Assembly (NCBI RefSeq): GCF_014650755.1
Contig: NZ_BMVO01000012.1
Coordinates: forward strand, 124,001-188,000
Direction of reading: 5' to 3'
From: Streptomyces chryseus
Lineage (GTDB): Bacteria; Actinomycetota; Actinomycetes; Streptomycetales; Streptomycetaceae
Length of the DNA: 64,000 nt
The notes beneath the pieces were generated by a model. It saw only the letters and a list, made by a program, of their open reading frames with translations. It did not search any database and was not told where the DNA came from. Below, one piece after another: positions 41,878 through 50,966 of this stretch. Position 1 is the stretch's first letter; every line of letters begins with the position of its first letter. Position numbers and translations under genes: made by a program.

Positions 41878-44800
41878 GTGAGCTCCTCCCTTCCCCCGGG
41901 TACCCCAGGTACCGCAGGTGCCTCCGGTACCGCGGGCTCCGCCTGGCATCCGCCGCACCTCCAGGCGCGGCAGCGGACTCCGGGCGCGTACCGGCTGGTG
42001 CGTACCAGGCCGGGCCCGGTGGACCCCCCCCTTCTGGACGCACGACAGCGTGCCGCGGTTGACCATGCCGGCGGACCGCTGCTGGTCCTCGCCGGACCGG
42101 GCACCGGCAAGACCACGACGCTGGTGGAGGCGGTCGCCGCGCGCATCGCCAAGGGAGCCGACCCGGAGCGCGTCCTGGTGCTCACCTTCAGCCGCAAGGC
42201 GGCGGTGGAACTGCGCGACCGGATGGCGCTGCGCCTCGGCGGCGCGTACGGGCCGCAGGCGACCACCTTCCACTCGTTCTGCTACGCCCTGGTCCGCGCG
42301 CACCAGGACAGCGACCTCTTCAGCGAGCCCCTGCGGCTGCTCTCCGGCCCCGAGCAGGACGTCGTCGTACGCGAGCTGCTGGCGGGCCACGTCGAGCTGG
42401 AGCGGGACGGCCGGACCGCCCCCGTCCACTGGCCGGACGAGCTGCGGGCCTGCCTCACGACGCGCGGCTTCGCCGACGAGGTCCGCGCGGTACTGGCGCG
42501 CAGCCGCGAGCTGGGGCTCGGCCCCGACTCCCTGGGGGCCTTCGCGGCGCGCACCGGACGGCCCGACTGGAAGGCCGCGGCGGCCTTCCTCGCCGAGTAC
42601 CTGGACGTACTCGACATGCAGGGCGTCCTCGACTACGCCGAGCTGGTCCACCGCGCGGTGCTGCTCGCCGAGCGGGCGGAACTGACCGGCCGGCTCAGCG
42701 CGCGGTACGACGCCGTCTTCGTGGACGAGTACCAGGACACCGACCCCGCGCAGGTACGCCTCCTGCGAGCGCTGGCCGGGTCGGGCCGCACCCTGGTGGC
42801 TTTCGGCGACCCGGACCAGTCGATCTACGCGTTCCGGGGAGCGGACGTCGGCGGCATCCTCGACTTTCCCGACACGTTCCGGGGAACGAACGGAAACCCT
42901 TCCCCGGTGGAGGTGCTGACGACCTCCCGCCGCTCGGGCGCCGGTCTCCTGGCGGCCACTCGTCTGCTCACCCGCCGGATGCCCCTGACGCGCCTGCCGG
43001 CCGAGAAGGTACGGGCGCACAGGGACCTCGCTCCGGTCCGCGAGGGGGGCCGCACGGAGGTCTACACGTACCCGACGGCGGGCACCGAGCTCGACAACAT
43101 CGCGGACATCCTGCGCCGTGCCCACCTGGAGGAGGGCGTGCCGTGGAGCGAGATGGCGGTCCTGGTGCGGGCCGGCGGTCGTACGATCCCCGCCGTACGA
43201 CGCGCCCTGACCTCTGCGGGCGTCCCGCTGGAGATCGACGGCGACGACCTGGCCCTGCGCCACGAGCCGGCCGTGACCCCTCTGCTGACGGCCCTGCGGG
43301 CAGTGGCCGAGGCGGCGCTCACGGCACCGGAGCGCCTCACCGACGAAGCGGACCCCGCGGCAGCCGGCCCCCGCGAGGCCGACGCGCCGGCCCCGCCCGG
43401 GACCCTGCCCGGGGCCGAGGGCAGTGAACTGGACGGCTCCGGGGGCGCGTCCGGGGCCGAGGCCGAGGGCGAGACCGGGACCGGCTCCGGCTCCGAGATC
43501 GAGACCGGCTCCGGGGCCGAGTCCGAATCCGAGTCAGCGACCGAGATCGAGGCCGAGTCCGGCTCCGAGACCGACACCGAGTTCGGCTCCGAGGCCGAGT
43601 CCGGCTCCGCGATCGAGCCCGGGACCGACGCCGGGGTCCAGTCCGAGCCCGGGGTCCAGCCCGAGGCCGGTGGCCAAGCCGCTGGAAGCCGCACCCCGGC
43701 GGTCACCACGTGGCTCAGCACCGAGGTCGCCGCCGAGCTGCTCGCCTCGCCGCTCGCCGGGATGGACACCGCCGACCTCCGCCGTCTGGGCCGCGCCCTG
43801 CGCGACGAGGAGCGCGCCGCCGGGAACCGGCTCCCGCCGCCCTCCGACGAACTGCTCGCCCGCGCCGTCGCCGAACCCGAGCGCCTGGCCGCCCACGACC
43901 CGGCGTACGCGCGCGGTGCCCAGCGTCTCGGCGCGCTCCTGCGCAGGGCCCGCACCCTCCTGGAAGCCGGCGGCACCGCCGAAGAGGCGCTCTGGGAGCT
44001 GTGGAACGGCACCTCCTGGCCGGGGCGCCTCGAACGCGCCGCCCTGCGCGGCGGCGCGGCCGGCCGCAACGCCGACCGCGACCTCGACGCCGTCTGCGCG
44101 CTCTTCGACACGGCGGCCCGCGCCGAGGAACGCTCCGGCGGCCGCGGCGCCCTCAACTTCCTGGAGGAGCTCGACGCCCAGGACATCGCCGCCGACACCC
44201 TCAGCAAGCGCGCCGCACGCCCCGACGCCGTACGCCTGATGACCGCCCACCGGTCGAAGGGGCTGGAGTGGCGCCTGGTCGTCGTGGCGGGCGTACAGGA
44301 GGGCCTGTGGCCGGACCTGCGCCGCCGGGGTTCCCTGCTCGAAGCGGACCGGATCGGCCGCGACGGCCTCGCGGAGCCCCTCACCCCGGGCGCCCTCCTC
44401 GCCGAGGAACGCCGCCTCTTCTACGTCGCCGCCACCCGCGCCCGCGACCGCCTCGTCGTCACCGCCGTCAAGGCCCCCGCCGACGACGGCGACCAGCCTT
44501 CCCGCTTCCTCACCGAACTCGGCGTCGAACCGAAGGACGTCACGGGCCGGCCCCGCCGCCCCCTCGCCGTAGCGGCCCTGGTGGCCGAACTGCGCGCCAC
44601 CACGGTCGACCCCGAGGCGACGCCCGCCCTGCGGGACGCCGCCGCCCGCCGGCTGGCCAGGCTGGCGGCGCTCGCGGACGAGGACGGCCAGCCGCTGGTG
44701 CCCTCGGCGCACCCGTACCGCTGGTGGGGCCTGTACGACCCGACGCACAGCGTCGTCCCGCTGCGCGACCGCGACCAGCCCGTGGCGCTCTCGGGAAGCG

Positions 44801-45585
44801 CTCTGGACCAGCTCGCGAACACGTGCTCCCTCCAGTGGTTCCTGGGACGCGAGGTGAAGGCGGACGCTCCCGCGACCGCGGCCCAGGGCTTCGGCAACGT
44901 CGTGCACGTCCTGGCCGACGAGGTCGCCTCCGGCCGTACGCCCGCCGACCTCGCCGTACTCATGGAACGCCTCGACTCCGTCTGGGACGCCCTCGCCTTC
45001 GACGCCCCCTGGAAGTCGCAGCAGGAGAAGGAGCACGCGCGCGTGGCGCTCGAACGCTTCCTCCAGTGGCACGTCATGGACCGTGGCGGCCGCACCCCGG
45101 TCGCCACCGAGCACGACTTCGACGTGACCCTGGAGGCGGGCGGCGCGTACGAGGTCCGCATCCGCGGTTCCATGGACCGCGTGGAGACGGACGCCGAGGG
45201 ACGCGCGTACGTCGTCGACTTCAAGACGGGCAAGGCGGCCCCCACGCGCGAGGAGGTGGCCCGCCACCCGCAGCTCGCGGTCTACCAGCTCGCCGTACGG
45301 GAAGGAGCCGTGGACGAGGCGTTCGCGGAAACGCGCCCCGAGCCGGGCGGAGCCGAACTCGTACAACTGCGCCAGGCGGCCGCGAAGAAGGACGGCGGGG
45401 ACGCGCTCCCCAGGATCCAGGCACAGGAGCCCCTCGCGGGGGAGTGGGTCGGCGACCTCCTCGCCACCGCCGCCGGGCGCGTACTCGACGAGCGCTTCGG
45501 CCCGGCGACCGGCCAGCACTGCACGCACTGCGCGTTCCGCGCCTCGTGCAGCGCGCAGCCCGAGGGCCGCCACGTCGTCGAGTAG
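41878..45585 (+). CDS. adnA: AdnA-like helicase-nuclease (UvrD motor + RecB nuclease)
   Basis: 1235 aa; subunit of the actinobacterial RecBCD/AddAB counterpart that resects DNA ends. Seen: UvrD motor with Walker A AGPGTGKTTT (72-80) and DEYQD (283-287), motif IV-VI region ending LFYVAATRARDRL, and a C-terminal RecB nuclease with VVDFKTGK (D1114, K1116). Four cysteines, C983 (NTCSLQW) and C1215/C1218/C1224 (CTHCAFRASC), form an AddB-type Fe-S staple. An inserted Ser/Gly/Glu/Thr-rich low-complexity linker (about 502-604) splits the second motor domain. GTG start with AGGA. Larger than mycobacterial AdnA (about 1045 aa), mostly from that insert. Confidence 0.88.
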   Translation: MSSSLPPGTPGTAGASGTAGSAWHPPHLQARQRTPGAYRLVRTRPGPVDPPLLDARQRAAVDHAGGPLLVLAGPGTGKTTTLVEAVAARIAKGADPERVLVLTFSRKAAVELRDRMALRLGGAYGPQATTFHSFCYALVRAHQDSDLFSEPLRLLSGPEQDVVVRELLAGHVELERDGRTAPVHWPDELRACLTTRGFADEVRAVLARSRELGLGPDSLGAFAARTGRPDWKAAAAFLAEYLDVLDMQGVLDYAELVHRAVLLAERAELTGRLSARYDAVFVDEYQDTDPAQVRLLRALAGSGRTLVAFGDPDQSIYAFRGADVGGILDFPDTFRGTNGNPSPVEVLTTSRRSGAGLLAATRLLTRRMPLTRLPAEKVRAHRDLAPVREGGRTEVYTYPTAGTELDNIADILRRAHLEEGVPWSEMAVLVRAGGRTIPAVRRALTSAGVPLEIDGDDLALRHEPAVTPLLTALRAVAEAALTAPERLTDEADPAAAGPREADAPAPPGTLPGAEGSELDGSGGASGAEAEGETGTGSGSEIETGSGAESESESATEIEAESGSETDTEFGSEAESGSAIEPGTDAGVQSEPGVQPEAGGQAAGSRTPAVTTWLSTEVAAELLASPLAGMDTADLRRLGRALRDEERAAGNRLPPPSDELLARAVAEPERLAAHDPAYARGAQRLGALLRRARTLLEAGGTAEEALWELWNGTSWPGRLERAALRGGAAGRNADRDLDAVCALFDTAARAEERSGGRGALNFLEELDAQDIAADTLSKRAARPDAVRLMTAHRSKGLEWRLVVVAGVQEGLWPDLRRRGSLLEADRIGRDGLAEPLTPGALLAEERRLFYVAATRARDRLVVTAVKAPADDGDQPSRFLTELGVEPKDVTGRPRRPLAVAALVAELRATTVDPEATPALRDAAARRLARLAALADEDGQPLVPSAHPYRWWGLYDPTHSVVPLRDRDQPVALSGSALDQLANTCSLQWFLGREVKADAPATAAQGFGNVVHVLADEVASGRTPADLAVLMERLDSVWDALAFDAPWKSQQEKEHARVALERFLQWHVMDRGGRTPVATEHDFDVTLEAGGAYEVRIRGSMDRVETDAEGRAYVVDFKTGKAAPTREEVARHPQLAVYQLAVREGAVDEAFAETRPEPGGAELVQLRQAAAKKDGGDALPRIQAQEPLAGEWVGDLLATAAGRVLDERFGPATGQHCTHCAFRASCSAQPEGRHVVE

Positions 45586-45640
45586 CACCGGCGCCCGCGT
45601 AGCGCCCCGCTCACGGTCCGTCGTTGTCAGTGGGGGCGGA

Positions 45641-45646
45641 TAGCCT
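45641..45646 (+). promoter_or_regulatory. Candidate leaderless -10 box of adnB
   Basis: TAGCCT ends 7 nt before GTG 45654; no Shine-Dalgarno is present. The adnA-adnB gap is only 68 nt, so adnB may have its own promoter besides read-through. Confidence 0.4.
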
Positions 45647-45653
45647 CTCTGGG

Positions 45654-48600
45654 GTGTCAGCCCGAATCACCGACCCCGAAGAGCTCAAAGAGCTCCTCGG
45701 CATCCCGTTCACCCCGGAGCAGATGGCGTGCATCGTCGCACCGCCCGCTCCGCAGGTCATCGTGGCCGGAGCCGGTTCGGGCAAGACGACCGTCATGGCC
45801 GCGCGCGTGGTGTGGCTCGTCGGCACGGGGCAGGTCGCGCCCGAGCAGGTGCTGGGGCTCACCTTCACCAACAAGGCGGCCGGTGAGCTCGCCGAGCGCG
45901 TGCGAAAGGCGCTGATGCGGGCCGGGGTGACCGACCCCGACGTCATCGACCCCGACAACCCTCCCGGCGAGCCCCGCATCTCGACGTACCACGCGTTCGC
46001 CGGGCAGCTCCTCGCCGAGCACGGCCTGCGCATCGGCCTCGAACCGACGGCCCGCCTCCTCGCCGACGCGACCCGCTACCAGCTCGCCGCGCGGGTCCTG
46101 CGGGAGGCGCCCGGACCGTACCCGGCGCTCACGAAGTCGTTCCCGGCGCTGGTCAGCGACCTGCTGGCGCTGGACGCCGAGCTGGCCGAGCACCTTGTGA
46201 AGCCGGGCCGGCTCGCCGCGTACGACACCGGGCTGCTGAACACCCTGGCGTCCGTCAAGCTCTCCAACGCCGACCTGCGCAAGGTCCCCGAGGCAGCCGC
46301 CGCCCGTCTCGAACTGCTCGACCTCACCGCCCGCTACCGCGAGGCCAAGCGCAGCCGCGACCTCCTCGACTTCGGCGACCAGATCGCGCTCTCCGCGGAG
46401 CTGGCGCTCACCAGCGAGGAAGCCGGCCGGATCCTGCGCGACGAGTTCCGGGTGGTCCTGCTCGACGAGTACCAGGACACGTCCGTCGCCCAGCGCCTGC
46501 TCCTCTCGGGGCTGTTCGGCGGCGGCACCGGGCACGCGGTGACGGCGGTCGGCGACCCCTGCCAGGCGATCTACGGCTGGCGTGGCGCGTCCGTGGCCAA
46601 CCTCGACGACTTCCCCGCGCACTTCCCGTACGCCGACGGGAGCCCCGCCGCCCGCTTCTCGCTCAGCGAGAACCGCCGCAGCGGCGGCCGCCTCCTCGAC
46701 CTCGCCAACGGCCTCGCCGTCCCCCTGCGCGCCATGCACGAGGGCGTGGAGGCCCTGCGTCCGGCCCCGGGTGCGGAGCGCGACGGCTCCGTCCGCTGCG
46801 CCCTGCTCCCCACCCACGCGGACGAGATCGCATGGCTGGCCGACTCGATAGCCCACCTCGTCCGTACGGGGAAGGAGCCGGGCGAGATCGCCGTCCTGTG
46901 CCGTACGGCGGGCGACTTCGCTCAGATCCAGGGCGCGCTCGTGGCCCGCGACGTCCCCGTCGAGGTGGTCGGCCTCTCCGGGCTGCTCCACCTCCCGGAG
47001 GTCGCGGACCTCGTCGCGGTGTGCGAGGTGCTCCAGGATCCGGGCGCCAATGCCTCGCTCGTACGCGTCCTCACCGGCCCGCGCTGGCGCATCGGCCCGC
47101 GCGACCTGGCGCTGCTCGGGCGCCGGGCGCGCCTGCTCGTGCACCGGGCGCCGGGTGCTGACGCGGACGCCGACCCCGACGGGAGGCTGGCGGAGGCGGT
47201 CGAGGGGGTGGACCCGGCGGAGGTCGTCTCCCTCGCGGACGCGCTCGACACGTTCCTGGAGTCGGGCGGCGGTCCGGACGACGGCCTGCCCTTCTCCGCC
47301 GACGCCCGGGTCCGTTTCGCCCGCCTGGCGGCCGAGCTGCGCGACCTGCGGCGTTCGCTCGCGGACCCGCTCATGGACGTACTGCACCGGGTGCTCGCCA
47401 CGACCGGCCTCGAAGTGGAACTGTCCGCGTCCCCGCACGCCCTGGCCGCCCGCCGCCGCGAGACGCTGAGCAACTTCCTGGACACCGCGGCTGGGTTCGC
47501 GGCGCTCGACGGCGAGGCGAACCTGCTGGCCTTCCTCGGCTTCCTGCGGACCGCCGTCCAGTACGAGAAGGGCCTGGACAACGCCCTGCCCGGCGGCGAG
47601 AACACGGTCAAGGTCCTCACCGCCCACAAGTCCAAGGGCCTGGAGTGGGACGTCGTCGCGGTGCCGGGCCTGGTCACGGGCCACTTCCCGAGCGAGCAGT
47701 CCCGCGACGCGTGGACGTCCCAGGCGAAGGTCCTCCCGCACGCGCTGCGCGGCGACGCGAAGACGCTCCCCGACGTCGTCGACTGGGACGCGAAGGGCCT
47801 CAAGTCCTTCAAGGACGCGATGAAGGCCCACCAGCACACGGAGGAGCTGCGCCTCGGGTACGTCACCTTCACGCGCCCGCGTTCGCTGCTGCTCGGCTCG
47901 GGCCACTGGTGGGGCCCGACGCAGAAGAAGCCGCGCGGCCCCTCCGGCTTCCTGCGGGCGCTGTACGACCACTGCGCGGCCGGATTCGGCGAGATCGAGG
48001 CGTGGGCGGACGAGCCGGCGGAGGGTGAGGAGAACCCGGCCCTGAGCGAGTCGGCGGCGGACCGGGCCTGGCCGCTGCCGCTGGACCCGACGTCGCTGGC
48101 CCGCCGCCGCCGGGCGGCGGAGACGGTCATGGAACACCTGCGGAGCCTGGCGGCGGCGGCGGACGACGCCCCGGGGGCAGCGGCGGAGCCCCCGGCCGCC
48201 TTCGACGAGCCCGTGGAGCCGGAGTTCGAGGACGGCTTCGCGCCGGAGTACGCCGCGGAGCCGGCCGACTGGGACACCCTGCTCACCGAACGCCCGACGC
48301 GGACCCCCGACCCCGCGCCGGCCGCCGCCGGTGCGCCGGCCGAGGTGAAGGACCACCCGCAGCCCGATGCCGATGCGGCAGCCGGGGCCGCAGCGGACAC
48401 GGAGGACGGGCCGGCCGACGCCCGTGTCGCGTCGGACCACGCCACCGCGACGAGCCGCAGCGACGAGGCCGAGGAGGCCCACGCCCGCGCCGAGCCCGCG
48501 ACCGGCACGGCCGACGACGACGTGAACCCTGCCGACCGCGAAACCTGGTCGCGGTCCTCCCTCCCTCCCGGCGCCGTCCCCGCCGCCCGGACGCACTCGC

Positions 48601-49511
48601 GCGCGGAAACGCTCGGCGGCGAGTACGCGAGGGTCGCGCCGTCCCCGCCGCACCACGACGCCGCGCCCGCCCGCCCCCACCCCACCGACCCCCCCGGCAC
48701 GCCGTCGGCGGGGCCGACCGGCGCCCCGCCCTCCGGTGTCCGCGGCGCGGCACACACCGGAGGGCCCGCCTCTCCCTTCCGGGAGAGCCCCCCGCAGGCC
48801 CCTCTCACCCCCGAAGAGGCACGCGCGGTCGCCTCCTGGGACCGGGATCTCGACGCCCTCGCCGGTGAGCTCCGCCGGGCCCGGGCCACCACCCGCGACG
48901 TTCCCGTACCGCCCTCCCTCACCGCCTCCCAGCTCCTGCGGCTCGCCGCCGACCCCGACGGCTTCGCCCAGGAGCTCGCCCGCCCCATGCCGCGCCCGCC
49001 CCAGCCCGCCGCCCGGCGCGGGACGCGGTTCCACGCGTGGGTGGAGTCCCGCTTCGAGGAGCTGCCGCTGCCCATGCTCGGCCCGGACGAGCTGCCCGGC
49101 GGTGACGAGACCGAGATCGAGATCGCGGACGAGCGCGACCTGGCCGCGCTCAAGGAGGCGTTCGAGCGCACGCCGTACGCGCGCCGCACCCCGTACCGCG
49201 TCGAGGCGCCCTTCCACCTCACCCTCGCGGGCCGGGTCGTCCGTGGCCGCATAGACGCCGTGTACCGCGACGAGGAGACCGGCGCGTACGAGATCGTCGA
49301 CTGGAAGACCAGCCGCACCCGCGCCGCCGACCCCCTCCAGCTCGCCGTCTACCGGCTCGCCTGGGCGGAGCAGTACGACCTTCCCCTCGAATCGGTGGGC
49401 GCCGCCTTCCTCTACGTCCGCACGGGTGAGATCGCACGTCCCGCCCGTCTCCCCGGCCGTGCCGAGCTGGAACGGATCCTGCTGGACGAGCCCGGTCCGA
49501 GGGCCGGATAG
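45654..49511 (+). CDS. adnB: AdnB-like helicase-nuclease (UvrD motor + RecB nuclease)
   Basis: 1285 aa; partner of the preceding protein. Seen: Walker A AGAGSGKTT (38-46), DEYQD (271-275), motif III/IV GDPCQAIYGWRGAS, motif V TAHKSKGLEWD, motif VI YVTFTRPRSLLL; a low-complexity acidic/Pro-rich linker (about 830-1050); then a RecB nuclease with VDWKTSR (D1216, K1218). The nuclease lacks the four-cysteine Fe-S staple of its partner, as expected for an A/B pair. GTG 45654 begins the conserved VSARITDPEEL; the open frame to 45624 is not supported. Motif VI has T-RPRS where partner has TRARD, worth noting for ATPase activity. Confidence 0.87.
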   Translation: MSARITDPEELKELLGIPFTPEQMACIVAPPAPQVIVAGAGSGKTTVMAARVVWLVGTGQVAPEQVLGLTFTNKAAGELAERVRKALMRAGVTDPDVIDPDNPPGEPRISTYHAFAGQLLAEHGLRIGLEPTARLLADATRYQLAARVLREAPGPYPALTKSFPALVSDLLALDAELAEHLVKPGRLAAYDTGLLNTLASVKLSNADLRKVPEAAAARLELLDLTARYREAKRSRDLLDFGDQIALSAELALTSEEAGRILRDEFRVVLLDEYQDTSVAQRLLLSGLFGGGTGHAVTAVGDPCQAIYGWRGASVANLDDFPAHFPYADGSPAARFSLSENRRSGGRLLDLANGLAVPLRAMHEGVEALRPAPGAERDGSVRCALLPTHADEIAWLADSIAHLVRTGKEPGEIAVLCRTAGDFAQIQGALVARDVPVEVVGLSGLLHLPEVADLVAVCEVLQDPGANASLVRVLTGPRWRIGPRDLALLGRRARLLVHRAPGADADADPDGRLAEAVEGVDPAEVVSLADALDTFLESGGGPDDGLPFSADARVRFARLAAELRDLRRSLADPLMDVLHRVLATTGLEVELSASPHALAARRRETLSNFLDTAAGFAALDGEANLLAFLGFLRTAVQYEKGLDNALPGGENTVKVLTAHKSKGLEWDVVAVPGLVTGHFPSEQSRDAWTSQAKVLPHALRGDAKTLPDVVDWDAKGLKSFKDAMKAHQHTEELRLGYVTFTRPRSLLLGSGHWWGPTQKKPRGPSGFLRALYDHCAAGFGEIEAWADEPAEGEENPALSESAADRAWPLPLDPTSLARRRRAAETVMEHLRSLAAAADDAPGAAAEPPAAFDEPVEPEFEDGFAPEYAAEPADWDTLLTERPTRTPDPAPAAAGAPAEVKDHPQPDADAAAGAAADTEDGPADARVASDHATATSRSDEAEEAHARAEPATGTADDDVNPADRETWSRSSLPPGAVPAARTHSRAETLGGEYARVAPSPPHHDAAPARPHPTDPPGTPSAGPTGAPPSGVRGAAHTGGPASPFRESPPQAPLTPEEARAVASWDRDLDALAGELRRARATTRDVPVPPSLTASQLLRLAADPDGFAQELARPMPRPPQPAARRGTRFHAWVESRFEELPLPMLGPDELPGGDETEIEIADERDLAALKEAFERTPYARRTPYRVEAPFHLTLAGRVVRGRIDAVYRDEETGAYEIVDWKTSRTRAADPLQLAVYRLAWAEQYDLPLESVGAAFLYVRTGEIARPARLPGRAELERILLDEPGPRAG

Positions 49512-49514
49512 GCT
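49509..49514 (+). promoter_or_regulatory. Candidate leaderless -10 box of the M20 peptidase gene
   Basis: TAGGCT ending 7 nt before ATG 49522; overlaps the adnB stop. No Shine-Dalgarno. Confidence 0.35.
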
Positions 49515-49521
49515 CGGGGCC

Positions 49522-50922
49522 ATGAGCGACACCCCGGACAGCGTCGTCCGCACGTACATAGACACGCACCGTGCGGCCTTCCTCGGCGACCTCGCCGAGT
49601 GGCTGCGCATCCCGTCCGTGTCGGCGCGGCCGGACCGTGCCACCGACGTCCGGCGCAGCGCCGAATGGCTGTCCGCGAAGCTCCGGGAGACCGGCTTCCC
49701 GGTCGTCGAGATCTGGCCGACAGCGGGCGCCCCGGCGGTCTTCGCCGAGTGGCCCAGCGGCGACCCGACGGCCCCCACCGTGCTGGTCTACGGGCACCAC
49801 GACGTACAGCCCGCCGCCCGCGAGGACGGCTGGCACACCGACCCGTTCGAGCCGGAGATCGTCGACGGCCGGCTCTACGCCCGCGGCGCCGCCGACGACA
49901 AGGGCCAGGTCTTCTTCCACACCCTCGGCGTGCGCGCCCACCTCGCCGCCACCGGCCGCACCGCCCCCGCCGTCAACCTCAAGCTGCTCGTCGAGGGCGA
50001 GGAGGAGTCCGGCTCCCCGCACTTCCGCGCGCTCGTCGAGGAGCGCGCACCGCGCCTGACCGCCGACGCCGTGATCGTCTCCGACACCGGCATGTGGTCC
50101 GAGGACACCCCGACCGTCTGCACCGGCATGCGCGGCGTGGCCGACTGCGAGATCGAGCTGTACGGCCCCGACCAGGACATCCACTCGGGATCCTTCGGCG
50201 GTGCCGTCCCCAACCCGGCCACCGTCGCCGCACGCCTGGTCGCGGCCCTGCACGACGAGGACGAGCGGGTCACGGTCCCCGGTTTCTACGACGGCATCGT
50301 CGAGCTCACCGACCGCGAACGGGAGCTCTTCGCGGAGCTGCCCTTCGACGAGGCCGAGTGGCTGCGTACGGCCAAGTCGCGGGCCACCCTCGGCGAGGCG
50401 GGCCACACCACGCTCGAGCGCGTCTGGGCCCGCCCGACCGCCGAGGTCAACGGCATCGGCGGCGGCTACCAGGGCCCCGGCGGCAAGACCGTCGTGCCGT
50501 CGTCCGCACACCTGAAGCTGTCGTTCCGCCTGGTCGCCGGGCAGGACCCGGACAAGATCGAGTCGGCCGTACGCGACTGGGTCGCCTCCCGCGTCCCGGC
50601 CGGGATCCGCCACGAGATCACGTTCGGCGCGGCCACCCGCCCGTGCCTGACGCCGCTCGACCACCCCGCCCTGCAGTCCGTCGTACGGGCCATGGGCCGC
50701 GCCTTCGGCCGGAAGATCCTGTTCACGCGCGAGGGAGGCTCGGGGCCCGCCGCCGACCTCCAGGACGTGCTCGGCGCCCCCGTGCTCTTCCTGGGGATCT
50801 CCGTACCGTCCGACGGCTGGCACGCGCCCAACGAGAAGGTCGAGCTCGACCTGCTCCTCAAGGGGGTCGAGACCACCGCGTACCTGTGGGGCGACCTCGC
50901 GGCGCACTGGCGTGCCTCCTGA
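49522..50922 (+). CDS. M20-family dipeptidase/peptidase
   Basis: 466 aa cytosolic zinc peptidase. Metal ligands along the chain: H in VLVYGHHDVQP, D in ARGAADDKGQ, EE in VEGEEESGS, D in VIVSDTG, and the late H in SDGWHAPNE; an inserted dimerisation domain around DQDIHSGSFGG. Best match is the M20 dipeptidase subgroup (carnosinase/CNDP-like). It follows adnB by 10 nt; TAGGCT (49509-49514) 7 nt before the ATG suggests a leaderless start as well. Its presence breaks the mycobacterial adnB-nudC adjacency. Confidence 0.88.
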   Translation: MSDTPDSVVRTYIDTHRAAFLGDLAEWLRIPSVSARPDRATDVRRSAEWLSAKLRETGFPVVEIWPTAGAPAVFAEWPSGDPTAPTVLVYGHHDVQPAAREDGWHTDPFEPEIVDGRLYARGAADDKGQVFFHTLGVRAHLAATGRTAPAVNLKLLVEGEEESGSPHFRALVEERAPRLTADAVIVSDTGMWSEDTPTVCTGMRGVADCEIELYGPDQDIHSGSFGGAVPNPATVAARLVAALHDEDERVTVPGFYDGIVELTDRERELFAELPFDEAEWLRTAKSRATLGEAGHTTLERVWARPTAEVNGIGGGYQGPGGKTVVPSSAHLKLSFRLVAGQDPDKIESAVRDWVASRVPAGIRHEITFGAATRPCLTPLDHPALQSVVRAMGRAFGRKILFTREGGSGPAADLQDVLGAPVLFLGISVPSDGWHAPNEKVELDLLLKGVETTAYLWGDLAAHWRAS

Positions 50923-50966
50923 ACCTCAAGACCGTCCGAATCCACCAGGGGGAGTTGGAAGTACCT

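Noticed and set aside
45657..49778. A 1373-codon open frame on the minus strand opposite adnB
   Set aside because: Antisense shadow: the plus strand carries all helicase and nuclease motifs, whereas the minus translation is Arg/Gly/Val-rich without motifs, as expected from high GC at third positions.
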